DNA of 64,000 bases from Xylophilus rhododendri (GTDB taxonomy: Bacteria > Pseudomonadota > Gammaproteobacteria > Burkholderiales > Burkholderiaceae_C), in contig NZ_CP047650.1 of NCBI RefSeq assembly GCF_009906855.1, positions 310,001 through 374,000 on the forward strand, written 5' to 3'. Both the position numbers and the translations under genes were made by a program. Within the stretch, counting starts at the first letter, position 1. Each line of letters opens with the position of its first letter. This document shows positions 44,166 through 55,380 of the stretch, in pieces. The notes beneath the pieces were generated by a model that saw only the letters and a program-made list of their open reading frames with translations, did not search any database and had not been told where the DNA came from.

Positions 44166-47048
44166 TTACAGCGTCCGGGCGATTTCCTTGATCTCGAAGA
44201 ACTCGAGCTGGTCGAGCTCGCGGATGTCGTTGTAGTTGCGCAGCTTGATACCGCACTCGAAGCCTTCCTTGACTTCGCGCACATCGTCCTTGAGGCGACG
44301 CACGGACTCGACTTCACCCGTGTAGATGACCACGTTCTCGCGCAGCAGGCGGAACTTGCAGTTGCGCGTGACCTGGCCGGAGGTGACATAGGAACCCGCC
44401 ACCGTGCCGATCTTCGAAGCCACGAACACCGTGCGGATCTCGGCCGTGCCGATGACCTCTTCGCGCTGCTCGGGAGCCAGCATGCCGGACATGGCGGCCT
44501 TCAGCTCGTCGACAGCGTCATAGATGATGTCGTAGTAGCGGATCTGCACGCCGTTGCTCTCGGCCGTCTTGCGCGCGCCGGCATCGGCACGCACGTTGAA
44601 GCCGATCACCACCGCCTTGGACGCGATGCCCAGGTTGATGTCGCTCTCGCTGATGCCGCCGACGCCGGCCATCACGATCTGCACCCGCACCTCTTCGGTG
44701 GAGAGCTTGAGCAGCGAGGCGGCCAGCGCTTCCTGCGAGCCCTGCACGTCGGCCTTGATGATGACGGGCAAGGTCTTGACCTCGCCTGCCGTCATGTCGG
44801 AGAACATGTTCTCCAGCTTGGCCGCCTGCATCTTCGCCAGCTTGGTGTTGCGGAACTTGCCGGCACGGTAAGTCGCGACTTCACGGGCACGGCGTTCGTC
44901 GGCCAGCACCATGAACTCGTCGCCGGCTTGCGGCACTTCGGTCAGGCCCTGGATTTCCACCGGGATGGACGGACCGGCGCTCTTGGTGACACGGCCGTTC
45001 TCGTCGACCATGGCACGCACGCGGCCGTATGTCTGGCCGGCCAGCACGATGTCGCCGGTCTTGAGCGTTCCGGACTGCACCAGGATGGTGGCGACCGGGC
45101 CGCGGCCCTTGTCGAGCTGGGCTTCGATCACCAGGCCCTTGGCGGCGGCATCGACCGGCGCCTTGAGTTCCAGCACTTCGGCCTGCAGCAGCACCTGTTC
45201 GAGCAGCTCGTCGATGCCCTGGCCGGTCTTGGCCGAGACGTTGACGAAAGGCGACTCGCCGCCGTATTCCTCGGGCACGACTTCCTCGACCACCAGCTCC
45301 TGCTTGACGCGCTCGGGGTTGGAGTCGGGCTTGTCGATCTTGTTGACCGCGACCACGATCGGCACACCGGCAGCTTTCGCATGCTTGATGGCTTCCTTGG
45401 TCTGCGGCATCACGCCGTCGTCCGCCGCCACCACCAGGATGACGATGTCGGTGGCCTGGGCGCCGCGGGCACGCATGGCCGTGAAGGCTTCGTGGCCGGG
45501 GGTGTCCAGGAAGGACACCATGCCGCGCTCGGTCTCGACGTGGTAGGCGCCGATGTGCTGGGTGATGCCGCCGGCTTCGCCCGCAGCGACCTTGGCGCGG
45601 CGGATGTAGTCCAGCAGCGAGGTCTTGCCGTGGTCGACGTGGCCCATGACGGTGACGACAGGGGCGCGGGGCAGCAGTTCGCCGGCATAGGCGACCACGT
45701 CCTCGTCAGTGAAGGCTTCCGGATCGTCCAGCGCCGCCACCACCGCCTTGTGGCCGAACTCTTCCACCACGATCATGGCGGTGTCCTGGTCCAGCGGCTG
45801 GTTCATGGTGACCATCTGGCCGAGCTTCATCAACTGCTTGATGACCTCTGCCGCCTTGACGGACATCTTGTGCGCCAGCTCGGCGACCGTGATGGTCTCC
45901 GGCACGTGCACTTCGATGACGCGGGCTTCGGTCGGCTGCTGCTGGGCGAAATCGTCGCGCTGGTCGCCGCGCTGGTCGCCACGGCGGCCACGCGGACCGC
46001 CACGCCAGCTGTTGCGGCCGACGCCGCCGGAGCTGTCGCCACGGGTCTTGATTTCTTTCTTCTTGGCCGGATCGCCCGCCCAGCTGGAGGACAGCTTGGC
46101 CGACTTGACTTCCTTGCCGGCACCGGCTGCGGCGCCAGGCGCGGCGGGCGCACCGGGACGTGCCGCGGCACCGCTGCCGACGGCAGGCTTGTGCAGCGTG
46201 CCCTTGACGGCCGGCTTGGCCGGCTCGGGCTTGACCGGCTCTTCCGGCTTCTTGGCGACCAGCACCTTCTTGGGCGCGGCCATCATCGAGCGGATCGCGG
46301 CGGCTTCGGCCTCGGCCTTGCGGCGGCGGGCATCGAGGTCGTTGGCGCGGGCCGACTCTTCGGCGGCACGGGCGCGCGACTCGGCCTCGGCCGCTTCACG
46401 CGCTTCGGTCTGGGCCTTCAGTCGGGCGGCGTTCTGCTCGGCCACTTCGCGGGTGGCTTCGGCGCGCTCGGCCTGGACCTGGGCGCGCTTGGCCTGTTCC
46501 TGAGCGAGGTAGGCGGCGGCACGGTCGGCGGCTTCGCGTTCGCGGCGCTCGCGGGCTTCGCGCTCACGGCGTTCATCGGCCAGCTCCTGCTCCTCGCGGC
46601 GCAGCTGGTCGGCCTGGTTCACGGCCTCGACCTCGCGGCGTTGCAGGTCCAGGTCGACGGCGCTGGGCGCGCTGTCCTGTTCGACTTCGACCGACTCCTG
46701 GGCATCCATGGCCTGGGACTCGCCGGACTCGCCCGCGCCATCGCCCTCGTCGCGCTTGATGAAGGTGCGCTTCTTGCGCACTTCCACCTGGATCGTGCGG
46801 GCACGTCCGGTGGCGTCGGCCTGCTTGATCTCGCTGGTCGACTTCTTGACCAGGGTGATCTTCTTGCGGTCGGCCGCGACGGTGCCGTGGCTGGCCTGCA
46901 GATAGCCCAGGAGCTTCTGCTTGTCACCCTCGGTCAGCACGTCGGATGAAGTGCCCTTGCTCACGCCCGCCGAGCGGAGCTGGTCGAGCAGGGTTTCAGT
47001 GGACTTCTTGAGTTCGCTGGCGAACTCGGCTACGGTTGTACTGGACAT
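44166..47048 (-). CDS. infB: Translation initiation factor IF-2
   Basis: 960 residues. It brings fMet-tRNA to the ribosome. The N-terminus starts [19 protein letters not shown] (IF2_N). A long charged Ala/Glu/Arg-rich helical linker (about 130-290) and an Arg/Gly patch ([17 protein letters not shown]) follow. The G domain has [29 protein letters not shown] and [12 protein letters not shown]; the remaining domains end with [16 protein letters not shown]. The long linker is common in beta-proteobacteria. It is 24 bases after nusA. Confidence 0.97.
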   Translation of the reverse strand: MSSTTVAEFASELKKSTETLLDQLRSAGVSKGTSSDVLTEGDKQKLLGYLQASHGTVAADRKKITLVKKSTSEIKQADATGRARTIQVEVRKKRTFIKRDEGDGAGESGESQAMDAQESVEVEQDSAPSAVDLDLQRREVEAVNQADQLRREEQELADERREREARERREREAADRAAAYLAQEQAKRAQVQAERAEATREVAEQNAARLKAQTEAREAAEAESRARAAEESARANDLDARRRKAEAEAAAIRSMMAAPKKVLVAKKPEEPVKPEPAKPAVKGTLHKPAVGSGAAARPGAPAAPGAAAGAGKEVKSAKLSSSWAGDPAKKKEIKTRGDSSGGVGRNSWRGGPRGRRGDQRGDQRDDFAQQQPTEARVIEVHVPETITVAELAHKMSVKAAEVIKQLMKLGQMVTMNQPLDQDTAMIVVEEFGHKAVVAALDDPEAFTDEDVVAYAGELLPRAPVVTVMGHVDHGKTSLLDYIRRAKVAAGEAGGITQHIGAYHVETERGMVSFLDTPGHEAFTAMRARGAQATDIVILVVAADDGVMPQTKEAIKHAKAAGVPIVVAVNKIDKPDSNPERVKQELVVEEVVPEEYGGESPFVNVSAKTGQGIDELLEQVLLQAEVLELKAPVDAAAKGLVIEAQLDKGRGPVATILVQSGTLKTGDIVLAGQTYGRVRAMVDENGRVTKSAGPSIPVEIQGLTEVPQAGDEFMVLADERRAREVATYRAGKFRNTKLAKMQAAKLENMFSDMTAGEVKTLPVIIKADVQGSQEALAASLLKLSTEEVRVQIVMAGVGGISESDINLGIASKAVVIGFNVRADAGARKTAESNGVQIRYYDIIYDAVDELKAAMSGMLAPEQREEVIGTAEIRTVFVASKIGTVAGSYVTSGQVTRNCKFRLLRENVVIYTGEVESVRRLKDDVREVKEGFECGIKLRNYNDIRELDQLEFFEIKEIARTL

Positions 47049-47072
47049 ATTCTTTTCGGTCCTCCACGCGCC

Positions 47073-48557
47073 TCACTCTTGACCCGCGAACCAGTGTTCG
47101 CGTGCCTTGAGAATCAGGTTCTTGGCTTCATCGGCGGACTGGCCGGTGATATCAGTGAGTTCGTCGACACCCAGGTCGGCCAGGTCGTCGCGTGTATTCA
47201 CGCCGGCCTCGGTCAACTTGGCAATCAGTTCCGGCGTGAGACCTTCGAGGTCGCGCAGGTCCTGCGATACACCGCCAGCGTCTTCCTCGCGGGCGATCTC
47301 CATGGTCAGCAGGGCATCCTTGGCACGTGAACGCAGTTCGTTGACCGTGTCCGCGTCGAAGCTTTCGATGTCGAGCATTTCCTGAATCGGCACATAGGCC
47401 ACCTCTTCCAGGCTGGTGAAACCTTCCTGGATGAGGATGTCGGCGATTTCCTCGTCGACGTCGAGCTTTTCCATGAACAGCTGGCGGCCGGCCGAGGTTT
47501 CGTCGGCCTGCTTCTGGGCCGACTCGGCGGCGTCCATGATGTTGATCTTCCAGCCGGTCAGGTCGGACGCCAGGCGCACGTTCTGGCCGCCGCGGCCGAT
47601 GGCGATGGCGAGGTTTTCCTCGTCGACCACCACGTCCATGGCGTGCTTCTCTTCGTCGACGACGATGGAGGACACATTGGCCGGGGCCAGGGCGCCGATC
47701 ACGAACTGGGCCGGATCCTCGCTCCACAGCACGATGTCGACCCGCTCGCCGGCCAGCTCGTTGGTCACCGCGTTCACACGGGTGCCGCGCACGCCGACGC
47801 AGGTGCCGATCGGGTCCACGCGCTTGTCGTAGGAGATGACGGCGATCTTGGCGCGGCTGCCGGGGTCGCGGGCGCAGGACTTGATCTCCAGCAGGCCTTG
47901 TTCGATCTCGGGCACTTCGTTGCGGAAGAGCTCCATCATGAACTCGGGGGCCGAGCGCGACAGGATGATGGGCGCGCCACGCAGGTTCAGGTCGACCTCC
48001 ATGATCATGGCCCGCACCCGGTCGCCGCTGCGCAAGTTTTCCTTGGGGATCATCTCGCCGCGGCGCAGACGGCCTTCGACACGGCCGGCCTCGACGATGA
48101 TGTCGCCCTTGTCCATGCGCTTGACGGTGCCGGTGAAGATCTTCTCGCCGCGCGACATGAAGTCGTTGAGCAGCATCTCGCGCTCGGCGTCGCGGATCTT
48201 CTGCAGGATCACCTGCTTGGCGGCCATGGCGCCGATGCGGCCGATCGGCACGGATTCGACCGCTTCCTCGATGTGCTCGTCGAGCTCGATGTCGGGAATC
48301 TGCTCGCGGGCTTCGAACAGGAGGATTTCCTGCTCGGGCAGCTGCAGGCCGGCCTCGTCCGGCACGACGTGCCAGCGGCGGAAGGTCTCGTAGACGCCGG
48401 TGTCCCGGTCGATGGCGACGCGGATGTCCACCTCGCCGCTGTACAGCTTCTTGGTTGCCTGAGCCAATGCGGATTCGACCGCGCCGAAAACCACGTCACG
48501 TTCGACGTTCTTCTCGCGCGAGATCGCCTCGACCAGCATCAACAGTTCGCGATTCAT
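47073..48557 (-). CDS. nusA: Transcription termination/antitermination factor NusA
   Basis: 494 residues. The RNA-polymerase-binding N-domain (about 1-130) is followed by an S1 domain ([21 protein letters not shown], shown in part), two KH domains ([16 protein letters not shown] and [15 protein letters not shown]) and two acidic C-terminal helix-hairpin-helix repeats typical of proteobacterial NusA. A good AGGAGAG site precedes the ATG. It is in the standard position between rimP and infB. Confidence 0.97.
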   Translation of the reverse strand: MNRELLMLVEAISREKNVERDVVFGAVESALAQATKKLYSGEVDIRVAIDRDTGVYETFRRWHVVPDEAGLQLPEQEILLFEAREQIPDIELDEHIEEAVESVPIGRIGAMAAKQVILQKIRDAEREMLLNDFMSRGEKIFTGTVKRMDKGDIIVEAGRVEGRLRRGEMIPKENLRSGDRVRAMIMEVDLNLRGAPIILSRSAPEFMMELFRNEVPEIEQGLLEIKSCARDPGSRAKIAVISYDKRVDPIGTCVGVRGTRVNAVTNELAGERVDIVLWSEDPAQFVIGALAPANVSSIVVDEEKHAMDVVVDEENLAIAIGRGGQNVRLASDLTGWKINIMDAAESAQKQADETSAGRQLFMEKLDVDEEIADILIQEGFTSLEEVAYVPIQEMLDIESFDADTVNELRSRAKDALLTMEIAREEDAGGVSQDLRDLEGLTPELIAKLTEAGVNTRDDLADLGVDELTDITGQSADEAKNLILKAREHWFAGQE

Positions 48558-48638
48558 GCAACAACTCTCCTGTCCTGTACTTTTGTCTCCGACAACGGCC
48601 GCCCTTCGAAAAGGATGGCCGCAGCGGCAGCTTCATCT

Positions 48639-49262
48639 TCAGGCGCCGGTTTCGGCGGCTGATGCCGTGCCGTCTTCGTCGCCGCGGGACCGACGGCCCT
48701 TGAAATCCACAATGGGGGCGAGGCGCGCCTCGCGCAACTCCTCGAGCTTGAAGGCCATGGCGTGCAGCGCGACGGCTTCCAGCCGCTTCTTGCTGACGCG
48801 GGCACCGGGCTTGGCCTCGGGCTCGTCGCTCCAGACGATCTGCCAGCGCGTTTCGCCGCCTTCGGCCGCGCGTTCGAGCCGGCCCCGAAATTTTTTGCGG
48901 TTTGCCGCCACCTGTCCAGCACCGGCGGCGCCGATCGGCACCCGCAGCACCAGATCGATGATCTCGCCTTCGAAACGCTCGTAATCGCGCTCATGGCGCA
49001 GCGGGCGATCAATACCGGGCGAGGAAACCTCGAGCCGCTGGTATTCGGCGCCATCCACTTCCAGGGCGAACTGCAACTGGCGGGTGACTTTTTCGCAGTC
49101 TTCGACCGTCACGAACTGCTCGGGCAATCCGGTGTCTTCCACTTTCCCCTGCCAGGGCAGATCGATCGTGATGCGCAGCAGCCCACCCGCGGAGCGCTCG
49201 ATCTCCACGAGGTCATAACCCAGACCGGTAACGGTCGTCTCGACGATCTGCTGCAGTGCCAC
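48639..49262 (-). CDS. rimP: Ribosome maturation factor RimP
   Basis: 207 residues, slightly longer than usual because of an acidic, Arg/Gly-containing tail. The typical features are GLGYDLVEIERSAGGLLRI, the CEKVTRQLQFALEVD segment and EVSSPGIDRPLRHERDYERFEG region (here seen as SSPGIDRPLRHERDYERF). It supports 30S assembly. It is the first gene of the rimP-nusA-infB-rbfA-truB-typA operon. The leader 49263-49342 is AT-richer; I see no certain promoter. Confidence 0.95.
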   Translation of the reverse strand: MALQQIVETTVTGLGYDLVEIERSAGGLLRITIDLPWQGKVEDTGLPEQFVTVEDCEKVTRQLQFALEVDGAEYQRLEVSSPGIDRPLRHERDYERFEGEIIDLVLRVPIGAAGAGQVAANRKKFRGRLERAAEGGETRWQIVWSDEPEAKPGARVSKKRLEAVALHAMAFKLEELREARLAPIVDFKGRRSRGDEDGTASAAETGA

Positions 49263-49342
49263 GTGCTGGAAAGCCCGCCAATAAAAAGTGAATGAAAAAT
49301 CTGCCGACCCTGCATCGGCCCATCGAAAAACGATCGGCCAAT

Positions 49343-49371
49343 AAAAAACGGGCGGTGGTATCCGCCCGTTT
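49343..49371 (-). terminator. Intrinsic terminator after thioredoxin gene
   Basis: On the minus strand AAACGGGCGG pairs with CCGCCCGTTT around a 6-base loop, and T residues continue past the stem. It lies 19 bases after the thioredoxin stop and isolates that gene from the rimP operon. Confidence 0.75.
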
Positions 49372-49389
49372 GGGAGTCAGCCTGCAATT

Positions 49390-49752
49390 CTACTCCGCCG
49401 ACAGGTTTTGCGCAATGCGCTGACCGGGGCCACTCTCGATAATCCGCGCCAGAAGCGCCTGGGTGTCGGCGATTTCCGCACTTTCGGGCGCCAGGCTGCC
49501 CAGCAGGCGCTCCAGCAGGGCCGGCTGCGGCAGGATCGGCCCCAGGAAGAGCACCTTGCCTCCGCGGGCGATGAGCACCGTTGGGAAGGTTTCGACATCC
49601 AGGTCGCCGGCCACCTCGGACTCGTCCTCGACGTCGAGCCAGCGGAACTGGCCTTCGCCGTGGCGCCGCGCCACTTCGGCGAACGCGGTGCGCCAGTCGC
49701 GGCAGACGCCGCACCACTGCGCACACAGACTCACCACCAGCAGATCCTGCAT
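49390..49752 (-). CDS. Thioredoxin-family protein
   Basis: 120 residues from the ATG at 49752; a GTG two codons earlier is possible. The active site is WCGVC (Cys14, Cys17), and the cis-proline is in DVETFPTVLIARGG. The redox motif CGVC differs from CGPC of thioredoxin 1. No signal peptide is seen, so it acts in the cytoplasm. It lies between the yej ATPase and the rimP operon on the same strand and has its own terminator. Confidence 0.88.
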   Translation of the reverse strand: MQDLLVVSLCAQWCGVCRDWRTAFAEVARRHGEGQFRWLDVEDESEVAGDLDVETFPTVLIARGGKVLFLGPILPQPALLERLLGSLAPESAEIADTQALLARIIESGPGQRIAQNLSAE

Positions 49753-49810
49753 CGTCACCCCCGGCGGACCTGGCCGCCAAAGCCTGGAATCCTAGCGCAG
49801 CCGGCCCGCC

Positions 49811-51433
49811 TCAGGAAGCCGCGGCGGCCACCAGCCGCCGGGTGTAGGGATGGCTGGGCGCGCCGAGCACCTGGGCGACCGGGCCGGATTCCACCACCTG
49901 GCCGTCCTTCATCGCGATCACTTCGTGCGCCATGGCGCGCACCACGTCCATGTCGTGGGTGATCAGCAGATAGGCCAGGCCGTGTTCGCGCTGCAGGCGC
50001 TGCAGCAGGTCCAGCACCTGTTTCTGGATGGTGACGTCGAGCGCGCTGGTCGGCTCGTCGAGCACCAGCACCTGCGGGCGCACCACCAGGGCACGGGCGA
50101 TGGCCAGGCGCTGGCGCTGACCGCCGGAGAAGGCGTGCGGATAACGCTCCAGCAGCCCGGGGAACTGCGCTTCGGACAGGCCGACGTCGTCCAGCGCCGC
50201 CCTCACCTGCCGCTCACGCGCCGCGGCATCGAGTTCCGGTGCGTGGACACGCAGGCCCTCGCCGACGATCTCGCCGACCGTCATGCGCGGTGAGAGCGAT
50301 GAAAACGGATCCTGGAACACCACCTGGACCACCCGGCGCAAGGGCCGGTCCGCCGCCAGGCCGCCGTTCCAGGCCCGGCCATCGATGCGCAGCTCGCCCT
50401 CGTGCGGCTGCAGGCCGAGCACGGCCAGCGCCAGGCTGGACTTGCCGGAGCCCGACTCCCCCACCACACCCAGCGTTCGCCCCGCCTGCAAGCGCAAACC
50501 CACGTCCTGCACCGCCACGAAACTGTTCTTGCGGAACCAGCCCGCGATGCCCGGCCGCGCCACCGGATAACGCACGCCGAGATGCTCCGCCTCGATCAGC
50601 GCCCTGGCATCCGGCGACACCGGCGATTCGTCCACCGCCCGGCGCGGCACGCTGTCGAGCAGCTTGCGGGTGTAAGGGTGCTGCGGGTTGGCGAACACTT
50701 CGGCCACCGGCCCCTGCTCCACGATGTGGCCGCGCTCCATGACCGCCACCCGGTCGGCGAAGCGCTTGACCATCAGCAGGTCGTGCGTGATCAGCAGCAC
50801 CGCCATGCCGTGGCTGCGCTGCAGGTCCGACAGCAGGTCGAGGATCTGGCCGCGCAGCGTCACGTCCAGCGCGGTGGTCGGCTCGTCGGCCAGCAGCAGC
50901 CGGGGCTGGTTGGCCAGGGCCATGGCGATCATGGCGCGCTGGCGCTGGCCGCCGGAGAGCTGGTGCGGATAACTGCGGGCGCGCCTTGCCGGCTCGGGGA
51001 TGCCGGTGTCGGCCAGCAGCTTCACCGCCTGCTCCCAGGCCTGGCTGCCGGACATGGCGCGCTTGAGCTGCAGCACCTCGGCGATCTGCGCGCCCACGGT
51101 GAAGAGCGGGTTCAGCGCCGTCATCGGCTCCTGGAAGATCATCGCCACCTCGTCGCCGCGGATGGCGCGCAGTTCGCGCTCCGGCAGCGTCAGCAGGTTG
51201 CGGGCGGCACCGCCCTCGCGCGGTTGCAGCATGGCGCTGCCGCTGGCGGCCGCATCGGGCACCAGGCGCAGCAGGCTCATGGCGCTGATGGTCTTGCCGG
51301 AGCCGGATTCGCCGACCAGGGCCAGCTTCTCGCCGGCCTCCACCTGGAAATCGATGCCGTGCACCACCTCGGTATCGCCGAAGGCAATGCGCAGGCCGCG
51401 CACATCGAGCAAGGGAGTGCTGGCTGGGTTCAT
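49811..51433 (-). CDS. yejF: Peptide ABC transporter ATPase YejF (two domains fused)
   Basis: 540 residues containing two complete ABC modules. The first has GESGSGKTISAM, HQLSGGQRQRAMIAMAL and LLLADEPTTALD; the second has GESGSGKSSLALAVL, AFSGGQRQRLAIARAL and LVLDEPTSALD. Both include the oligopeptide-transporter C-terminal pattern (NPQHPYTRKLL and APSHPYTRRLV). It powers the YejABEF peptide (microcin C type) importer. The start overlaps the yejE stop by 4 bases. Confidence 0.93.
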   Translation of the reverse strand: MNPASTPLLDVRGLRIAFGDTEVVHGIDFQVEAGEKLALVGESGSGKTISAMSLLRLVPDAAASGSAMLQPREGGAARNLLTLPERELRAIRGDEVAMIFQEPMTALNPLFTVGAQIAEVLQLKRAMSGSQAWEQAVKLLADTGIPEPARRARSYPHQLSGGQRQRAMIAMALANQPRLLLADEPTTALDVTLRGQILDLLSDLQRSHGMAVLLITHDLLMVKRFADRVAVMERGHIVEQGPVAEVFANPQHPYTRKLLDSVPRRAVDESPVSPDARALIEAEHLGVRYPVARPGIAGWFRKNSFVAVQDVGLRLQAGRTLGVVGESGSGKSSLALAVLGLQPHEGELRIDGRAWNGGLAADRPLRRVVQVVFQDPFSSLSPRMTVGEIVGEGLRVHAPELDAAARERQVRAALDDVGLSEAQFPGLLERYPHAFSGGQRQRLAIARALVVRPQVLVLDEPTSALDVTIQKQVLDLLQRLQREHGLAYLLITHDMDVVRAMAHEVIAMKDGQVVESGPVAQVLGAPSHPYTRRLVAAAAS

Positions 51434-52476
51434 GTCTTGCGGGGGTCGAGTGCGTCGCGCAGTGCGTCGCCGGTGAAGGTCAGCAGCAGCAGGGTCACGG
51501 TCAGCACCGCGAAGGTGGACAGCGAGATCCACCAGGCATCGATATTGGCCTTGCCCTGGCTGAGCAGTTCGCCCAGCGATGGTGTACCGGCCGGCACACC
51601 CAGGCCCAGGAAGTCCAGCGAGGTCAGCGCCAGGATGGCCGCGCTCATGCGAAACGGCAGGAAGGTGACCACCGGCGTCAGGCTGTTGGGCAGGATGTGG
51701 CGCCAGACGATCTGGCCGTGCGACAGGCCCATGGCCCGTGCGGAGCGCACATAGTCGAGTTGCCTGTTGCGCAGGAACTCGGCCCGCACATAGTCCGACA
51801 GGCCCATCCAGCCGAAGAGCGACAGCAGCACCAGCAGCAGCGCCACGCTGGGCGAGAAGACGGCGCTGAAGATGGTCAGCAGGTAGAGCTCCGGCATCGA
51901 TCCCCAGATCTCGATGAAACGCTGGAAGGCCAGGTCGGTCCTGCCGCCGAAGTAGCCCTGCAGCGCGCCGGTGGCGATGCCCAGCAGCACGCCGATCGCC
52001 GTCAGCGCCACCCCGAAGAGCACGCTGAGCCGGAAGCCGTAGATCAGCTGGGCCAGCAGGTCGCGGCCGCGGTCGTCGGTGCCCAGGAAGTTCTCGCTCG
52101 ACGGCGCGGCCGGATTGGGCTGGCTGGCGAAGTAGTTCAGCGTGCGCGGACCGTAGCGGTTGGGCGCGAAGACGGCCCAGTTGGCGCCGGCGGTGATGCG
52201 GTCGCGGATGAAGGGGTCGAGGTAGTCGGCCGGCGTCTCGAAATCGCCACCGAAGGTCTTCTCGGAATAGTCGCGCAGCACCGGGAAATAGGTCTGGCCC
52301 TGGTAGCGCACCACCAGCGGTTTGTCGGTGGACAGCAGGTCGGCGAACAGGCTGCCCAGCACCATCGCCACGAAGAGCAGCATGCTCCAGAAGCCCAGCC
52401 GGTTGCGCCGGAAACGCCGCCAGGCGCGCTGTCCCGGCGAGGCGATGGCGGCGGGCTTTTGCGGTAGGTCTGCCAT
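51430..52476 (-). CDS. yejE: Peptide ABC transporter permease YejE
   Basis: 348 residues, DppC-type permease with an N-terminal helix, a large periplasmic loop (about 50-130, containing QTYFPVLRDYSEKTFGGDF) that is typical of YejE, then the core with FLGTDDRGRDLLAQLIYG and the coupling loop YVRSARAMGLSHGQIVWRHI. It pairs with YejB. It starts 1 base after the yejB stop. Confidence 0.92.
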   Translation of the reverse strand: MADLPQKPAAIASPGQRAWRRFRRNRLGFWSMLLFVAMVLGSLFADLLSTDKPLVVRYQGQTYFPVLRDYSEKTFGGDFETPADYLDPFIRDRITAGANWAVFAPNRYGPRTLNYFASQPNPAAPSSENFLGTDDRGRDLLAQLIYGFRLSVLFGVALTAIGVLLGIATGALQGYFGGRTDLAFQRFIEIWGSMPELYLLTIFSAVFSPSVALLLVLLSLFGWMGLSDYVRAEFLRNRQLDYVRSARAMGLSHGQIVWRHILPNSLTPVVTFLPFRMSAAILALTSLDFLGLGVPAGTPSLGELLSQGKANIDAWWISLSTFAVLTVTLLLLTFTGDALRDALDPRKT

Positions 52477-52477
52477 G

Positions 52478-53512
52478 TCAGTCGAAACGCACGCGCGGGT
52501 CCACCCACACGTAGCAGAGGTCGCCCACCAGCTTGGTCAGCAGACCGATCAGGGTGAACAGGTAGAGCGTGCCCAGCACCACCGGATAGTCGCGGCGGAT
52601 CACGCTCTCGTAGCTCAAGAGGCCGAGGCCGTCGAGCGAGAACAGGGTCTCGATCAGCAGCGAGCCGGTGAAGAAGGCGCCGATGAAGGCCGCCGGGAAG
52701 CCGGTGACGATGGGGATCAGCGCATTGCGCATCACATGGCGCCACAGCACCTGCCGCTCCGACAGGCCCTTGGCCCGCGCCACCAGCACGTACTGCTTGC
52801 GGATCTCTTCGAGAAAGGCGTTCTTGGTGAGCATGGCCGTCACCGCGAAGCTGCCGAAGACCATGGCCGTCACCGGCAGCACGATGTGCCAGAGATAGTC
52901 CACGATGCGCGCCGGCCAGGACAGGGCCTCCCAGTTGGCCGAGGTCAGCCCGCGCAGCGGAAACCACTGCAGCTGCCCGCCGAAGACCACCAGCAGCGCC
53001 ACGCCCAGCACGAAGCCCGGAATCGCATAGCCGACCAGCACGATCAGGGTGGTGACGAAGTCGAAGCGTGTGCCGGCCCGCACCGCCTTGCTCACGCCCA
53101 GCGGCACGGCGATCAGGTAGCTCAGGAAGAAGGTCCACAGGCCCAGGCTGGCCGACACCGGCAGCTTCTCCAGCACCAGCTGCCAGACATCCTTGCGCTG
53201 GTAGAAGCTCTGCCCCAGGTCGAAGCGGGCGAAGGATTTCATCATCAGCCAGAAGCGCTCCACCGGCGGCTTGTCGAAGCCGTAGAGCACCTTGATCTCC
53301 TCGATGCGTTTGGCGTCCAGCCCCTGCCGGCCGCGATAGCCCGCGCCGCTGCTGGCGGCCCGCTCGCCGCCGGAGTCGCGGCCCTGCAGCTGCGACACCA
53401 TCTGCTCCACCGGCCCGCCCGGCACGAACTGCACCACGGCGAAGGTCAGCAGCAGCACGCCGAACAGCGTGGGCACCATCAGCAGCAGGCGTTTGAGGAT
53501 GTAGACGAGCAT
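52478..53512 (-). CDS. yejB: Peptide ABC transporter permease YejB
   Basis: 344 residues, DppB-type permease. The N-terminal helix YILKRLLLMVPTLFGVLLLT and FVPGGPVEQM are followed by an insertion typical of YejB (about 45-70), and the coupling loop YVLVARAKGLSERQVLWRHV. It lies between yejA (13 bases upstream) and yejE. Together they form the inner-membrane channel for short peptides. Confidence 0.93.
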   Translation of the reverse strand: MLVYILKRLLLMVPTLFGVLLLTFAVVQFVPGGPVEQMVSQLQGRDSGGERAASSGAGYRGRQGLDAKRIEEIKVLYGFDKPPVERFWLMMKSFARFDLGQSFYQRKDVWQLVLEKLPVSASLGLWTFFLSYLIAVPLGVSKAVRAGTRFDFVTTLIVLVGYAIPGFVLGVALLVVFGGQLQWFPLRGLTSANWEALSWPARIVDYLWHIVLPVTAMVFGSFAVTAMLTKNAFLEEIRKQYVLVARAKGLSERQVLWRHVMRNALIPIVTGFPAAFIGAFFTGSLLIETLFSLDGLGLLSYESVIRRDYPVVLGTLYLFTLIGLLTKLVGDLCYVWVDPRVRFD

Positions 53513-53525
53513 GGTGGCGGCGGCT

Positions 53526-55334
53526 TCAGCGGTTCTCGGGCGAAGCCCACCAGGTGGACATGGCCCAGCTGTCGGCCTGGTAGTAGGGCGGGATCGTCGG
53601 CGGCAGCACGAAACGGTGCTGGCGGTAGCCGATCAGGAAGGCATCGCTGTAGTACTGCGGGATCGAGTAGTAGCCGTTGGACAGCACCCGGTCCAGCGCA
53701 CGCATCGCCGTGGCCAGCTCCGCGCGTGTCGTGGCCTTGACCACCCGGCCGAGCAGCGCATCCACCGCCGCATCCTTGATGCCCCAGATGTTGGCCGAAC
53801 CGTTGGTGTCCGCCGACTTCGAGCCGAAGTACTCGAACAGCTCGCCGCCCGGCGCGGTGCTGCCGGGGATGCGGATCGAGGACATCTCGAACTCGAAGTT
53901 GTCCATGCGCTGCTGGTAGAGCGAGGAATCGACGTTGCGGATCTCCAGCGTCACGCCCAGCTTCAGCAACGCCGCCTGCAGCGGCGCCACCACCCGGCTG
54001 AGCGAAGGCTGGTTGTTGAGCAGCTCGATGTTCATCGGCTCGCCCCTGGCGTTGCGCAGCGCGCCGTCGCGGTAGGTCCAGCCGGCCTGGGCCAGCAGGT
54101 CGCGCGCCTTCCTCAGGTTGTCGCGCAGGCTAGAAGGCGGTGCGGTGCTGGGCGAAACCGGTGCCGGGCCGAACACCGCCGGCGAGAGTTTGGCCCGCAG
54201 CGGCTCCAGCAGGGCCAGCTCGTCCGCGCCCGGCAGGTCGTGGGCGTGGAAGTCGCTGTTGGGAAAGTAGCCGTCCACCCGCTTGTAGATGCCGAAGAAG
54301 AGCTGGCGGTTGAGCCATTCGAAATCGAAGGCCAGGCCCAGCGCCTGGCGCACCCGCGCGTCCTGGAACTTGGGGTTGCGCACATTGAAGACATAGCCCT
54401 GGAAGTCCCCCGGGTTGTGCGACTCGAAGGCGCGTTTCTTCAACTCGCCGCGATCGAAGACCTTGCCCTTGTATTGCCGCGCCCAGTTGCGCGAGGTGAA
54501 CTCGCGCATGAAGTCGAACTCGCCGGCCTTCAGGCCTTCGAACTTGGCCGTGTCGTCCAGATAGAGCTTGAAGCTGATGCGGTCGAAGTTGTAGTGGCCC
54601 TTGCGCACCGGCAGGTTCACCGCCCAGTACTTCGGATCGCGCTGGTAGCCGATGTCCCGGCCCAGGCGCGCGCTCATCGGCCGGTAGGGGCCGGAGGCGA
54701 TCGGCAGGTCGGTGGTGATCTGGTCGAAGGGCTTGCCGCCGCCCCACTTGCGGCTGAAGACCGGCATGCCGCCCACCACCAGCGGCAGCTCGGCATTGGG
54801 GCTGGCGAAGTCGAAGCGCAGCAGGCCCGGCCCAAGCACGGCCACGCCCTTGACCTCGGCATAGATGGTGCGGAACTGCGGCGCGGCCAGCGGACCGGTG
54901 AGGGTGTCGAAGGAGAACTTCACATCCTCGGCCTGCACCGTGCTGCCGTCGTTGAACCGCGCGGCCGGGTTCAGGCGGAAGGTGGCCGAGAGCTTGTCCG
55001 GCGCCACCTCCACATCCTCGGCCAGCAGTCCGTAGGCGGTGGTCGGCTCCTCGGCATTGCCGGCCAGCAGGCTCTCGAACATCAGCGATGCGATGCCCGG
55101 CGGCGCGGTGCCCTTGAGCGTGAAGGGATTGAACTTGTCGAAGTTGGTGGGCGTGGTGCCCGGCACCAGCCGGAACTCGCCGCCCTTGGGCGCATCCGGA
55201 TTCACATAGTCGAAATGCGTGAAACCCGGCGGGTACTTCACATCGCCGAACTGCGCGTAGGCATGCGCGGCCCAGGCCGGAACGGCCGCGACCAGCACTC
55301 CCCAAACCACCGCCAAAGGCATCCAAACCCGCAT
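53526..55334 (-). CDS. yejA: Extracellular peptide-binding protein YejA
   Basis: 602 residues with a Sec signal ([22 protein letters not shown] region). It is a cluster C (family 5) binding protein, with the YejA-type start [20 protein letters not shown] and [11 protein letters not shown], and later FAPWFDHYNF-like regions replaced here by [14 protein letters not shown]. It delivers peptides to YejBEF in the periplasm. The start is divergent from fabI with only 46 bases between, so promoters overlap. Confidence 0.92.
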   Translation of the reverse strand: MRVWMPLAVVWGVLVAAVPAWAAHAYAQFGDVKYPPGFTHFDYVNPDAPKGGEFRLVPGTTPTNFDKFNPFTLKGTAPPGIASLMFESLLAGNAEEPTTAYGLLAEDVEVAPDKLSATFRLNPAARFNDGSTVQAEDVKFSFDTLTGPLAAPQFRTIYAEVKGVAVLGPGLLRFDFASPNAELPLVVGGMPVFSRKWGGGKPFDQITTDLPIASGPYRPMSARLGRDIGYQRDPKYWAVNLPVRKGHYNFDRISFKLYLDDTAKFEGLKAGEFDFMREFTSRNWARQYKGKVFDRGELKKRAFESHNPGDFQGYVFNVRNPKFQDARVRQALGLAFDFEWLNRQLFFGIYKRVDGYFPNSDFHAHDLPGADELALLEPLRAKLSPAVFGPAPVSPSTAPPSSLRDNLRKARDLLAQAGWTYRDGALRNARGEPMNIELLNNQPSLSRVVAPLQAALLKLGVTLEIRNVDSSLYQQRMDNFEFEMSSIRIPGSTAPGGELFEYFGSKSADTNGSANIWGIKDAAVDALLGRVVKATTRAELATAMRALDRVLSNGYYSIPQYYSDAFLIGYRQHRFVLPPTIPPYYQADSWAMSTWWASPENR

Positions 55335-55380
55335 GCGACAATTCTGCGGGATTTTTCAAGCGTTTTCGGAGATTAGAAAA

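Noticed and set aside
44928..46949. Long plus-strand open frame opposite infB
   Set aside because: Product is repetitive Gly/Leu/Asp/Arg sequence, an antisense artefact of the charged IF-2 linker and G domain.
53511..55376. Long plus-strand open frame opposite yejA
   Set aside because: Composition is that of an antisense frame; YejA is clear on the minus strand.
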